A stretch of DNA of 64,000 bases from an uncultured Desulfuromonas sp. (GCF_963666745.1 NZ_OY762961.1:3766992-3830991), one strand, 5' to 3'; shown: positions 26,873 through 35,745, counted from the first letter of the stretch. Made by a program: numbers and translations. Notes: generated by a model from the letters alone, not told the origin.

Positions 26873-28639
26873 CTAGAAGAATGCTTCCATGGTCAGGTAA
26901 ACTTGGTCCATGCTGTCGATCGGAGCCCAGAACTGTGCGTTGAGGGGGTCATCCAGCTCGTCAACATCAACCGGTGCACCCAGCCAGTTGCCACTGCCGG
27001 TGTACTCGTACTCGTAATGTTGGTAGCCAAGGCGCATGAACGCTTTGCACTTGCTGCTGATCAGGTCGCCAACAGGCAGATCCCAGATCATGTAAGCTTC
27101 GCCAACGTGACCGCGAGTAGCCAGTTTAGCTTGGGTCATGTCGTCGTGAGCCGGAGTCATAGAGATCCAGTTTTTGGTGCCGTAGTTGTATTCCAAACCG
27201 AACTTCAGGCCGTAATCATCCAGGTCGTAACGAACACCGCCGTAGATGCAGTAGCCGTCCTTCTCGCCCGGATCTTCCCACCAGGAACCCAGCAGTGTTG
27301 AACCCATTTCGTCAACGCCGTCAGGATCGGTGTGGCTCCAGCCACCAGCGACGAAGAAGTTAAGGTCAGCAATTTTGTCCATGTAGACCGTAGAGGTGTG
27401 GAAAATGTTACCGAGGTTAGCAGTGTCCAGAGTGCCATTGCCCTCAACAACACCATACGCTTCCAGGGGGTTGATGAACGTGACGCCGTCAGGAACGTTG
27501 ACGATGTTAGCAGCCAGGAACGCCTGGATGTTCATGAAACGGGGGCCTTTGTTGATGATATCCCAGCTCAGACCACCGAAGTCCATATCATCCAGCTCGT
27601 TGCTGGTTTCGGTCGGGCCTGCTTCAAAACCACGGCCGTAGCAGAAACGGATTTTGCTGTAGCCCATGAAGTCGAAAGGATTGTCAAAAACAGCACCCAG
27701 AGTCGCGCCATCAAACGCATAATCCATAAAGTTGACCGGAGTCGCCATACGCTTGCCGGTACCCATGCGCAGGTGTGCCGGGGGGCCGTCAGTGGTCGGG
27801 CGACGACCAACAGAGAACCACATCGGCAGGCCAGCAACGTTGGTCCAGTTGATGTATGCACGGTCAACACGCAGGATGCTGTCAGAAGGCTGGCGAGTGG
27901 TTGCGCCGTCCATCTCAGTGAAAGAGTTCATGTAGTAAGGGCCGTTTGCAGTCGGGTTGGACTGCATACCCCAGGCTTTGTACATGGCCAGACGACCTTT
28001 GAATTCCAGGTTCTCAGACACTTTGGCTTTCATGCCGAGGCGGAAGCGGTTGGTGTAGAGAATGTCATTCTCGTAGTTGTTTTTCGGAGTCATGGTGTAG
28101 CCGCTGGTTACGCCAGCAGCTTGAACGTTGGCCAGCGCAGTCGGGAACGCAGCGTTAAATGCATCTGTGCCGGGCATGATGCCGTTCATCATGAGACCCA
28201 TTTGTGCGAGAGAGGCAGGAAGGTTTTCCATCATCGCTTTGCGCTCATCGGCAGAGTACATGCTCATCAGGCCGAGAATGCTTTGAACGTCATAACCGGT
28301 GACGGTTTGCATGTCTTTAACAGCGCTGGCGATATCACCTGCACCCCAGTAGGCTTTGGTGTCGGTGTCGCTGTAATCCATGCGGAAACGGTAGTCGCCA
28401 AAGAACTCGAAGCGGCTGTGCTCGTCCCATTTTGCGGAGTTGCTCTCAAGCAGCTCAACAGAATCGGCGTTGTCGTCGGTTGTTTCCTGAACTTCATTCA
28501 GTTGTTCCTGCAGATTGCTCAGTTGCTTGGTCAGCATCTCGATCTGGCGAGCGAGATCTTCTGTCGTGGGAGCTGCAAATGCGCCTACGGGCAGGAGCAT
28601 CAGAGCAACCAGGATCAGACCCAGTGTTCTTTTCACCAT
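26873..28639 (-). CDS. extI: Outer-membrane porin of the ExtI type (DUF3373)
   Basis: The 588-residue protein has a signal peptide ending AFA-APTTEDLARQ, a coiled-coil-prone segment (IEMLTKQLSNLQEQLNEVQE), and then many amphipathic beta strands with aromatic ends up to a terminal phenylalanine (VYLTMEAFF), as outer-membrane barrels need. RFEFFGDYRFRMDYSD and INWTNVAGLPMWFSVGRRP look like the DUF3373 porins of Desulfuromonadia. In Geobacter, ExtI belongs to a conduit linked to metal-oxide and selenite/tellurite reduction. The ATG follows AAGGAGGCAACAAC. It is first of extI-extJ-extKL; ExtH and the later ext genes are absent. Confidence 0.88.
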   Translation of the reverse strand: MVKRTLGLILVALMLLPVGAFAAPTTEDLARQIEMLTKQLSNLQEQLNEVQETTDDNADSVELLESNSAKWDEHSRFEFFGDYRFRMDYSDTDTKAYWGAGDIASAVKDMQTVTGYDVQSILGLMSMYSADERKAMMENLPASLAQMGLMMNGIMPGTDAFNAAFPTALANVQAAGVTSGYTMTPKNNYENDILYTNRFRLGMKAKVSENLEFKGRLAMYKAWGMQSNPTANGPYYMNSFTEMDGATTRQPSDSILRVDRAYINWTNVAGLPMWFSVGRRPTTDGPPAHLRMGTGKRMATPVNFMDYAFDGATLGAVFDNPFDFMGYSKIRFCYGRGFEAGPTETSNELDDMDFGGLSWDIINKGPRFMNIQAFLAANIVNVPDGVTFINPLEAYGVVEGNGTLDTANLGNIFHTSTVYMDKIADLNFFVAGGWSHTDPDGVDEMGSTLLGSWWEDPGEKDGYCIYGGVRYDLDDYGLKFGLEYNYGTKNWISMTPAHDDMTQAKLATRGHVGEAYMIWDLPVGDLISSKCKAFMRLGYQHYEYEYTGSGNWLGAPVDVDELDDPLNAQFWAPIDSMDQVYLTMEAFF

Positions 28640-28719
28640 GTTGTTGCCTCCTTGTGGTGCGTTTCTTGATTGAGTTCGAGCGTTCGCTCTACGAAATCAT
28701 TTACAGCAGACCATCTGCT

Positions 28720-28786
28720 GCGACTTAATGCGATAGCGGAAACAGACATTTGTGACAGGTGGCTATGTCTGGTCGCTTAACGCGAT
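28720..28786. promoter_or_regulatory. Paired operator-like repeats upstream of extI
   Basis: GCGACTTAATGCGAT (28720-28734) and GTCGCTTAACGCGAT (28772-28786) match at 11 of 15 positions, lie in the same orientation and are 52 bp apart, close to five helical turns. Between them AGACAT (28744-28749) and ATGTCT (28764-28769) form a spaced inverted repeat. All lie 80-150 bp upstream of the extI start, where operators are expected. No known regulator was matched. The remaining upstream DNA to 28986 is AT-rich with no gene seen. Confidence 0.4.
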
Positions 28787-28986
28787 GTATCAATAGTGAC
28801 AATGTTATGTTCTCATATTTGCATATCACAATGTGTGCCATTTTTTGTAACTGATGATTTTTGTGTCTTTTCTGTTAATCGCTCGTCTTCTTGGGGGGAG
28901 TTTTTGGGTTGTGTTAGGTGATATGACCGCTTCAGTTCCGCAAAATGGCTACGTCAAATGCCAATTTCAGGCAAGTATACTGCAGA

Positions 28987-29024
28987 GACAAAAAAAGGCG
29001 AGCAGAGGCTCGCCTTTTTTTGTC
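28987..29024 (-). terminator. Intrinsic terminator of the glutamate synthase operon
   Basis: A 17-bp perfect stem (GACAAAAAAAGGCGAGC and its complement, loop AGAG) begins 23 bp after the stop of the last glt gene on the minus strand, with seven T in its 3' arm. The symmetric A-run makes it usable in either direction. Confidence 0.9.
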
Positions 29025-29047
29025 TTTTATTTTTTGTACATATGTTT

Positions 29048-31360
29048 TTAAACGACTTGCTCCATGGTCCAGATACCACATGGACAAATCCCAGCACAAA
29101 TGCCGCAACCAATGCAGACGTGATCGTCGGAAACATATTCAAACGTGCCATTAGGGCCTTCAACCCGGCGAATTGCGGCTTCCGGGCAGGCTTCGAGACA
29201 CATGGAGCAGTCTCGGCAAGTGCCACAAGAGATGCAACGTGTTGTCTCTTCGCGACCGTCAGTGATATTCAAACGACCGCGATTACGCGGGCGGAACAGC
29301 TCTTTGCTCAGGCGATGTTGCGGGATGACCTCGAGTTTTTTACGCTCGACCACCTCAAGCCCGTTGAGCCAGTCACTGCAATAGTCTGCCGCTTCATGAC
29401 CGTGGCCGATAGCATTAGTCAACAGGCCGGGGCGGGTGGTATCGCCAATGGCAAAGATATTTTTTTGACCTTTAACCTGCCAGCAGCCATTCACATCCAT
29501 CATGCCGCGATCCGTGAGCCATTCGCTGGGGACATAGGACAGGTCCGGTCGTTCACCAATGGAGATGATGACATCGTCCGCCTCAATAAGTTCGCCATCC
29601 TTGGTATGCAGCCCTTTTTCGCTGATGTGATCCGTATAGACCGGCCAACGAATTTCGCCACCCAGTGATTTGACGTGATCGATCTCTTTCTGGTACGCCG
29701 CAGGCCGCTGGACGTCAATGGCGATGACTTTCTGTGCGCCCATGGCGTAAGCGCCAAGGACCACGTCCATACCGGCATTGCCGGCACCGATGACGACAAC
29801 CTTTTTGCCGATACTCGGCTTTTTGCCAGCATTGATCTGCTTGAGGAAATCGAGGCCTTTGACCATCCGCTCATGCCCTGGGAAGGGGATGACAACCGGA
29901 TTGTGGGCACCGGTGGCGATGACAACGGCATCATTGCTTTGACGGATCTCGTCAAACAGGGCGGAGTCAACTTTGGTGCCGGTTTTGGCTTTAATGCCGC
30001 TGCCGAGTAGGCGGTCGATTTCACCCTGAAGAATCTCCTCGGGGAGACGCTCTGTCGGAATGGCTTGATAGAGCTTGCCGCCGAGACGCTCATCGGCTTC
30101 ATAGACCGTAACATCATGGCCTTTGAGACGCAGTTGCCAAGCGGCGGACAGGCCACCGGGGCCACCGCCGATAACGGCTACTTTTTTGCCGGTGTCCGGT
30201 TCGCATTCGGGGGCCGGAGTGCCGACAGACAGGGCGCCCAGCTGTTTCATAGAAACCGGGCTGTCGAGAAAGCGGCGACTGCAGGCGTCCATACACAGAT
30301 TGGGACAAACTTGCCCACAGACACTGGCCGGGAAGGGCGAATAGCGCAGGACCAGTTCCATGGCCTCTTTCTCTTTGCCCTCTCGCAGCAACTTGAGGCG
30401 GTCCTGGGTCGGAATGAACGACGGACAAGACGATTGACACGGAGCGGCATAGCGCTTTTCCATCCAGTGGGGGACTTTTAAGCGGTCCTCGCCGGTGTTG
30501 ACCAAGCCGGCGACATGGCTATAGTCGTCATTAACGATGTCGCCGAAAATGCCGCCTTCAACCCATTTACCTAAGCGGAACTCATTGAGTGAGATCCGTC
30601 CTTTGGCGTTACGCTCTTCGTACGTTTTTGCGACAATTTTCTTCCACTGACTCATGTCTGCCAGGGTGTCGAGCAATTCCGGGCGTTCAATGCGCGTAAG
30701 AAATTCGGGCAACCCCTGGCGGAGGAAGTCCTGATCCGCATCATCCAGTTCGAGCAACCAGACATCGTTGGACAGACCGGTCACTGGGCCTCGGATGTAC
30801 AGGGTGCCGCCAACCATACCCGCACAACCGCGATCTCCAAGGATGGACTCCTCATCTTCACAGTCGATGCCACAGATGACACCGATACCACCGCCCATGA
30901 ACTCAAATGAGAATGAGCCGGTTTTCTTCAATACCCACAGCTCCGGGGCGTCGAATGCCGGGTCATGTTTCATGAGGGAGCCGCTACGGGTCCCGACTTG
31001 GCCAGCAACATAGATTTTGCCGCTTGCGGCACAGTGTGCCGTAGTGTCGCCACTATCACCGAGAATAGTCAGAGTCGCACCGGCGTTGAGCCAGCCGGCG
31101 TCTGCCGGAGCCGAGCCATCGACAATGATGTCGGTGCCGTCAAGACCGAAGGAGCCAACACGTTGCCCGGGGTTTTTGACCCGGAACTTCAGAGGCGAGC
31201 CATCTTCTGTCCACAAGGGGCCACCGATATCATGATGGCCGGAGGAGAGAACTTCAAATTCGGTTTCACCGGCTTCGAGGGAAGCATAAATATTTTGTAG
31301 TAATACTTGGGTGGAGAGGCGCCGATTTTTGGCGTCGAATCCATTAATTTGTGCAGCCAT
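29048..31360 (-). CDS. Glutamate synthase: GXGXG domain fused to GltD-type FAD/NAD(P) oxidoreductase and ferredoxin
   Basis: The 770-residue protein has three parts. Residues 1-240 are the GltB C-terminal GXGXG beta-helix (GHHDIGGPLW; GGGIGVICGIDCEDEE). Residues about 300-680 resemble GltD: a cysteine-rich Fe-S segment (CQSSCP ... CGQVCPNLCMDACSRR), FAD motif GGGPGGLSAAWQL and nucleotide motif GAGNAGMDVVLGAYAMG. The end adds ferredoxin sites (CISCGTCRDCSMCLEAC and CIGCGICAGICPCG). I start at the ATG at 31360, just after GGAGG. It feeds electrons to the FMN subunit encoded upstream. The split differs from the large bacterial GltB and resembles archaeal-type enzymes. Confidence 0.9.
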   Translation of the reverse strand: MAAQINGFDAKNRRLSTQVLLQNIYASLEAGETEFEVLSSGHHDIGGPLWTEDGSPLKFRVKNPGQRVGSFGLDGTDIIVDGSAPADAGWLNAGATLTILGDSGDTTAHCAASGKIYVAGQVGTRSGSLMKHDPAFDAPELWVLKKTGSFSFEFMGGGIGVICGIDCEDEESILGDRGCAGMVGGTLYIRGPVTGLSNDVWLLELDDADQDFLRQGLPEFLTRIERPELLDTLADMSQWKKIVAKTYEERNAKGRISLNEFRLGKWVEGGIFGDIVNDDYSHVAGLVNTGEDRLKVPHWMEKRYAAPCQSSCPSFIPTQDRLKLLREGKEKEAMELVLRYSPFPASVCGQVCPNLCMDACSRRFLDSPVSMKQLGALSVGTPAPECEPDTGKKVAVIGGGPGGLSAAWQLRLKGHDVTVYEADERLGGKLYQAIPTERLPEEILQGEIDRLLGSGIKAKTGTKVDSALFDEIRQSNDAVVIATGAHNPVVIPFPGHERMVKGLDFLKQINAGKKPSIGKKVVVIGAGNAGMDVVLGAYAMGAQKVIAIDVQRPAAYQKEIDHVKSLGGEIRWPVYTDHISEKGLHTKDGELIEADDVIISIGERPDLSYVPSEWLTDRGMMDVNGCWQVKGQKNIFAIGDTTRPGLLTNAIGHGHEAADYCSDWLNGLEVVERKKLEVIPQHRLSKELFRPRNRGRLNITDGREETTRCISCGTCRDCSMCLEACPEAAIRRVEGPNGTFEYVSDDHVCIGCGICAGICPCGIWTMEQVV

Positions 31361-31371
31361 TGAAGTCCTCC

Positions 31372-33015
31372 TTAACACACGTACTGGATTTGCAGGCGAT
31401 CAGCGACAGCCCTATCCACCGCCACCAGCGCGTCAGAGCGACCGATGGGCAATGATGAGTTGCCGATGGGGGCCATGAGCTTTTTGAGCTCCTGATCCAT
31501 AGCCAGGAAGTAGTTGACGATATTTTCGGCAACTTTTTCCGGGTCAAGACGGTGGGCCAATGCCGGGATTTGTGAGGTGATCCCTGCCGGACACAGGCCG
31601 GTGTTGCAGGCGTTGCAACGACCCATGTCATTGCCGACGCAGCCCGCCATCTGCAGGATCAGTTTGCCGGTAAACACGCCGTTGGCGCCGAGGCACATCA
31701 TCTTGAACGCGTCTGCCGCCAAGTCGCCTGTCTTACCGAGACCGCCACCTGCCCACAGTGGGATCTGGCCTTGGCGTCCCTGGGTGACTGCAGCTAGGTA
31801 GCAATCGCGCAGTTTGCTGACGATCGGGTGGCCGGTGTGGTCAAGGGAAACTTCATGAGCGGCGGCGGTGCCACCGTCAATGCCGTCGAGGAAGAATCCG
31901 CCGACAATGTCGTAAGGGTCACGCACCAGGTTATTGAAGACTGAGACGCTGGTCGCCGACGCCGCCACCTTGATGGCCACAGGGACGCGGAACTTAAAGG
32001 CCGCGTTGAACGACAGGAACATCTTTTGGACGCTCTCCTCAATCGAGTAGAGACCCTGATGATTCGGCGGGCTGAGCAAGTCGGCCTTGGGGACACCGCG
32101 AATGGCCATGATGTGCTCGGCCACTTTCTGGGCCTGGAGAAGACCACCGTCACCAGGCTTGGCCCCCTGACCGATTTTGATCAGAACCCCGGCCGGGTCT
32201 TCAATCATGTGGGGCATGGCTTTGATAATGCGGTTCCAGCCGAAGTGGCCGGAGGCAATCTGCAGGATCAGATATTTAAGGTATTTGCTTTTCAGCAAGC
32301 GCACCGGAACCCCGCCTTCACCCGAACTCATGCGTACCGGAAGGCCGCATTCTTCGTTAAGGTAGGCCACGGCCATGGCGACGCCTTCCCACATGCGCCA
32401 CGACAGGGCGCCAATGGACATGTCACCGATGATGACCGGATAGATCCAGTTGACCGGTGGGGTGTGGCCGGTGGTGACCAATTTGCCGTTGCTGTCCAGT
32501 GACATGGGTAGTTCGTTGGCTGGGAGAATGCGACCGAACGGTGCCAGCATATCAAAGGTATGACGCTGAGCGTCGAGGCTCGGGTCGGTCATCTGTGAAA
32601 TGCGGCCGACGCGCAGTTGATCCAGCGTGCGAATGCTGCCGGTCAGATTTTTGCGACCGCCACGCTTGATGGAGTCGCCACCACTGCAGCGGGTGACGAT
32701 GGGATGGCGCGTATCTGGGTTGCGGACCGGGCCAATGGCGTCGTTGGGGCACACCTTTTCGCAGATGCCGCAGCCGCGACAGTAGTTTTTCAGCGAGTTG
32801 ACTTGCTGGATGACCGGGACTGCAGAAAAACGTGCGCGTGGGTCGGGCAGGTCGCCTTCGGAGAAGACCATGCGACGCCGCTCGATTTTCGGCTCAATGG
32901 CGCGGAAGGAACACGCCGCAACGCAGGAGCCGCACAGGGTGCAGCGACTGGCATCGTAGCGGATTTTCCAAGGCAGGTCATTGGGGGTGATGTCCTGTAT
33001 TTTTACTGTTTCCAT
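31372..33015 (-). CDS. Glutamate synthase FMN subunit with N-terminal ferredoxin domain (archaeal type)
   Basis: This 547-residue protein is the synthase proper, which converts 2-oxoglutarate plus ammonia to glutamate. Two 4Fe-4S motifs (CTLCGSCVAAC; CRGCGICEKVCPNDA) open the protein. The FMN-barrel domain follows, with SSGEGGVPVRLLKSKYLKYL, KIGQGAKPGDGG and GIDGGTAAAHEVSLDHTG. The CNACNTGLCPAG cluster site matches the 3Fe-4S loop of GltB. It overlaps the glutaminase gene by 13 bp and ends 11 bp before the GltD-like gene. The amidotransferase and GXGXG parts of GltB are on separate proteins here. Confidence 0.93.
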   Translation of the reverse strand: METVKIQDITPNDLPWKIRYDASRCTLCGSCVAACSFRAIEPKIERRRMVFSEGDLPDPRARFSAVPVIQQVNSLKNYCRGCGICEKVCPNDAIGPVRNPDTRHPIVTRCSGGDSIKRGGRKNLTGSIRTLDQLRVGRISQMTDPSLDAQRHTFDMLAPFGRILPANELPMSLDSNGKLVTTGHTPPVNWIYPVIIGDMSIGALSWRMWEGVAMAVAYLNEECGLPVRMSSGEGGVPVRLLKSKYLKYLILQIASGHFGWNRIIKAMPHMIEDPAGVLIKIGQGAKPGDGGLLQAQKVAEHIMAIRGVPKADLLSPPNHQGLYSIEESVQKMFLSFNAAFKFRVPVAIKVAASATSVSVFNNLVRDPYDIVGGFFLDGIDGGTAAAHEVSLDHTGHPIVSKLRDCYLAAVTQGRQGQIPLWAGGGLGKTGDLAADAFKMMCLGANGVFTGKLILQMAGCVGNDMGRCNACNTGLCPAGITSQIPALAHRLDPEKVAENIVNYFLAMDQELKKLMAPIGNSSLPIGRSDALVAVDRAVADRLQIQYVC

Positions 33016-34109
33016 CGTGCAACCTCCAGCTCATCATTGATCACGACGATTTCGCGTTCGTTGGGGTAAATATCGGTCGACCACTCGCGTTCCGGCAGGA
33101 TTTCATTGATGCCACAAACCTCGGAGGCGATGGCAATGGTGTCTTCGGTGCGTCCGATGACAACCGGACGCAGTTTTTTAGCGTCGCAGCAGGTGAACAA
33201 GGTGTTGTCCGGAAGTACACCGATAATGGTGTTTGGTCCATTGATCTCAAGTTGGGCCAGGGATTGACGGACCGCACGCAGCTGGTCGGCATCGTCACGG
33301 CTCTGCAGCTCATCGAACGGCAGCGGTGTGATAACGTGCTTGAAGTATTGCAACGGCCATTTTAACTGGCGATGAATGTAATGCAGGGTATAGAGAAAAC
33401 ACTGCGAGTCAGACTCAAAACCGATGTAACCACGGTGGAGCTTGGCCTGCATTTCCTTGTTGATCTGATAAAACGTATTTTCGCCATTGGCCAGGCCGGT
33501 GTAGCCCTGCAAAAAGAACGGGTGGGCCGCATAGCGGACAATGTCGTAATTGGTGTTCTGACGACACTGAGCGGTAATGACCTTGGCGGTGAAATTTTCG
33601 TCGGCTTCCCATAGATTGAAAAACGTGCCGATGTCGCGCGGGTCGCCAATCTCTTTCAGCGTAACCACATCCGGCCAGAATGAGTAAACGAAGCCTTGCT
33701 CATTCGGTTCGAGGGCCGCGCGCATTTTGAGGCGCATGTCCAACAAAAGTTCTTCTTTTTCTTCCTGGGTAGCGTGTTTGTAACTCTTCGGGTAGCTGAA
33801 GGTTTCAAACACATAATTCGGCATCGCGTTGATGTCGAGTTCTTCACTGGGGAAGGTATCCGGAACCCATTGCAGGACGCGACGGAAACCCGCCTCATGC
33901 AAAATGTTTTCCGCCAGATTCAAGCCTTCATCCGTACAGGCCATAGAAAGGGTGGGCAGATGTTTGTATCCTTCAAAAATGCCGCCCAAATCCTGCATGA
34001 CCATGGCAAATCCAGAGTTGTCATGGCCTTTCTGCTGAGATTGCATCAGCTGTAGGGCTTTACTCGGATGGGTATAGTTTTTACTTTTGATTGCTCCAAT
34101 TCGACACAT
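33003..34109 (-). CDS. Glutamate synthase glutaminase subunit (class II amidotransferase)
   Basis: The start at 34109 gives MCRIGAIKSKNYTHPSKALQ, in which Cys2 is the N-terminal nucleophile of class II (Ntn) glutamine amidotransferases. GHDNSGFAMVMQDLGG follows as the substrate loop. The longer frame to 34154 would bury the catalytic cysteine and is rejected. The 368 residues release ammonia from glutamine for the FMN subunit. It is the first of three overlapping or closely spaced genes. A -24/-12 promoter 50 bp upstream puts the operon under sigma-54, in keeping with nitrogen control. Confidence 0.93.
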   Translation of the reverse strand: MCRIGAIKSKNYTHPSKALQLMQSQQKGHDNSGFAMVMQDLGGIFEGYKHLPTLSMACTDEGLNLAENILHEAGFRRVLQWVPDTFPSEELDINAMPNYVFETFSYPKSYKHATQEEKEELLLDMRLKMRAALEPNEQGFVYSFWPDVVTLKEIGDPRDIGTFFNLWEADENFTAKVITAQCRQNTNYDIVRYAAHPFFLQGYTGLANGENTFYQINKEMQAKLHRGYIGFESDSQCFLYTLHYIHRQLKWPLQYFKHVITPLPFDELQSRDDADQLRAVRQSLAQLEINGPNTIIGVLPDNTLFTCCDAKKLRPVVIGRTEDTIAIASEVCGINEILPEREWSTDIYPNEREIVVINDELEVARWKQ

Positions 34110-34158
34110 TGGCCTCGTCCTCCAATCGCATGATTTCTTTGACCGACAGAACATATAA

Positions 34159-34173
34159 GCAATTTTTGTGCCT
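34159..34173 (-). promoter_or_regulatory. Sigma-54 (-24/-12) promoter of the glutamate synthase operon
   Basis: AGGCAC-AAAAA-TTGCTT on the minus strand has GG and GC at the exact 10-nt spacing. The start would be near 34147, leaving a 38-nt leader before the start codon at 34109. The sequence between 34174 and 34312 is AT-rich and contains no gene; an enhancer site could lie there, but none was identified. Confidence 0.78.
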
Positions 34174-34312
34174 TGATTTTGTTTACTTTTTCTATTTTTG
34201 TAACTGATTAAATAAAGGGAGAAATTGTGTTGTGTTAGAGGCGGGTGTGGACTGTGTTACAAGTTGTGCTGAGCTTGTGTGTGCTGATTTGTGTACTCAT
34301 ATAAGCGTATAC

Positions 34313-34346
34313 AACAAAGCCCCTGTCGAGGGGCAGGGGCTTTGTT
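34313..34346. terminator. Intrinsic terminator downstream of ilvE
   Basis: AACAAAGCCCCTG and its exact complement form a 13-bp stem with loop TCGAGGG, 18 bp after the ilvE stop (minus strand). It also shields the glutamate synthase promoter from read-through. Confidence 0.85.
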
Positions 34347-34364
34347 CGCGTTGAGACGTGTAAT

Positions 34365-35432
34365 TTACAGGGTTTCGACCCAGTTGTATTTATCCGCAAT
34401 CTTCCCGTATTGAATCCCGGTCAGTGTTTCATACAGTTTCATGGTCAGCTCTCCGGCTTCACCATTGCCGAGATCAATTTCGCGGTCACGGTACGTGAAA
34501 TGACCGACCGGTGAAACGACTGCTGCCGTGCCGGTGCCGAAGGCTTCGGAAAGGCGACCATTAGCCGCGCCTTCGAGAATTTCATCAATGGTCAGTGCGC
34601 GCTCTTCCACCTCGTAGCCCATCTCCTGAACCAGGGTCAGGATAGAGCGACGGGTGATGCCATTTAGGATGGAGCCGCTCAATGGCGAGGTGACAATTTT
34701 CCCATCGTAGACAAAGCAGATATTCATGCTGCCGACTTCTTCAACGTATTTGCGCTCGACGCTATCCAACCAGAGGACCTGGTCATAGCCTTTTTGCGCG
34801 GCCAACGCTGAAGCATAGAGGCTTGATGCATAGTTGCCACCGGTTTTGGCCTCACCTGTGCCACCATTGGGTACGCGAACGAATTCATCAGAGACCCAAA
34901 TCTTGACCGGCTTCAATCCGCCTTTGTAGTATGCGGCAACCGGTGACAGGATGATGTAAAACAGATACTCATCCGCTGGCTTAACGCCGAGAACCGGTTC
35001 ACTGGCGATCATCGTCGGACGGATATACAGGCTGGTGCCCTCACTTTTCGGAACCCAGTTCTGTTCCAGTTTGATCAGTTCGCGAAGTGCTTTCAGGCAA
35101 AAGTCGACATCCAGTTCCGGCATGCACATGCGCCGCGCACTGAGATTGAAGCGCTCAAAGTTGTCGCGGGGGCGGAACAGGGCAATCTCCCCATCTTCAC
35201 GACGAAAAGCCTTGAGGCCTTCAAAAATTTCCTGAGCATAGTGCAATACCAGCGCGGCCGGGTCCAGGCTGAAGGGGCCGTATTGCTGAATGCGCGGCGA
35301 GTGCCAGCCCTGGCCGGTCTTATATTCCATGACAAACATGCGGTTGGTGAATTGTTTGCCGAAAACCAATTTGGATTCATCCTGAACTGGTTGTTTGGTT
35401 TCATCCACAGGGAGAATCTGGATGTCCTGCAT
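34365..35432 (-). CDS. ilvE: Branched-chain amino acid aminotransferase
   Basis: The enzyme moves amino groups between glutamate and the 2-oxo acids of Val, Leu and Ile using PLP. The 355-residue length and sequence suit the large (eukaryote-like) IlvE subgroup: YGPFSLDPAALVLHYAQEIF, then EGLKAFRREDGEIALFRPRD. The PLP lysine is in GEAKTGGNYASSLYASALAA, and EEVGSMNICFVYDGKIVT follows. AAGGAGCACACT precedes the chosen ATG at 35432; an ATG five codons earlier is less well placed. It lies directly upstream of the glutamate synthase operon but has its own promoter and terminator. Confidence 0.95.
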   Translation of the reverse strand: MQDIQILPVDETKQPVQDESKLVFGKQFTNRMFVMEYKTGQGWHSPRIQQYGPFSLDPAALVLHYAQEIFEGLKAFRREDGEIALFRPRDNFERFNLSARRMCMPELDVDFCLKALRELIKLEQNWVPKSEGTSLYIRPTMIASEPVLGVKPADEYLFYIILSPVAAYYKGGLKPVKIWVSDEFVRVPNGGTGEAKTGGNYASSLYASALAAQKGYDQVLWLDSVERKYVEEVGSMNICFVYDGKIVTSPLSGSILNGITRRSILTLVQEMGYEVEERALTIDEILEGAANGRLSEAFGTGTAAVVSPVGHFTYRDREIDLGNGEAGELTMKLYETLTGIQYGKIADKYNWVETL

Positions 35433-35481
35433 AGTGTGCTCCTTCACGAAAAATGGAATGTCAGCGTAAACGCAAAGAAAT

Positions 35482-35510
35482 TATCTAGCACATTGGCTGG
35501 GGGCGGGCAA
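35482..35510 (-). promoter_or_regulatory. Putative sigma-70 promoter of ilvE
   Basis: TTGCCC (35510-35505) and TAGATA (35487-35482) are separated by 17 bp on the minus strand, 50 bp upstream of the ilvE start. The match is moderate (four of six in each box). Confidence 0.5.
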
Positions 35511-35560
35511 GGAGATTGTGAGGTCCTGTAGGGGGCAGGCAGGAGCTTGCCGGAGGGAAG

Positions 35561-35719
35561 TCAGGACTCGTTGCTCGTCTCGGTGGAGCCATAGAGGAGG
35601 TTTTTCATGTTGCGCTGTTGTTCTTCATTGCTGAAATAGCGGCTTTGTCGCTCTTTTTCCGCCTTTTTTGCCTGGTTTTCCAGCTGTTTTGTCGATGGTG
35701 TCTGGTGTTTTTCAGCCAT
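35561..35719 (-). CDS. Small charged protein of unknown function (52 residues)
   Basis: The ATG at 35719 follows AAGGAGTTTCTC and opens a 52-codon frame: MAEKHQTPSTKQLENQAKKA and so on, ending STETSNES. The protein is highly polar with a Lys/Glu/Gln-rich helix in the middle and no membrane segment or cysteine. A good -35/-10 pair and a palindrome lie directly upstream, which supports expression. I do not recognise a family. It could be a small regulator or a nucleic-acid-binding peptide, but that is speculation. Confidence 0.6.
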   Translation of the reverse strand: MAEKHQTPSTKQLENQAKKAEKERQSRYFSNEEQQRNMKNLLYGSTETSNES

Positions 35720-35745
35720 GAGAAACTCCTTGTGTGCTCATCCTG

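Noticed and set aside
27332-28669. 445-codon plus-strand frame opposite the porin gene
   Set aside because: Antisense shadow produced by codon bias; the porin on the minus strand is well supported.
28835-28840. Sigma-54 promoter upstream of extI (TGGCAC on minus strand)
   Set aside because: No TTGC follows at the required 5-nt distance.
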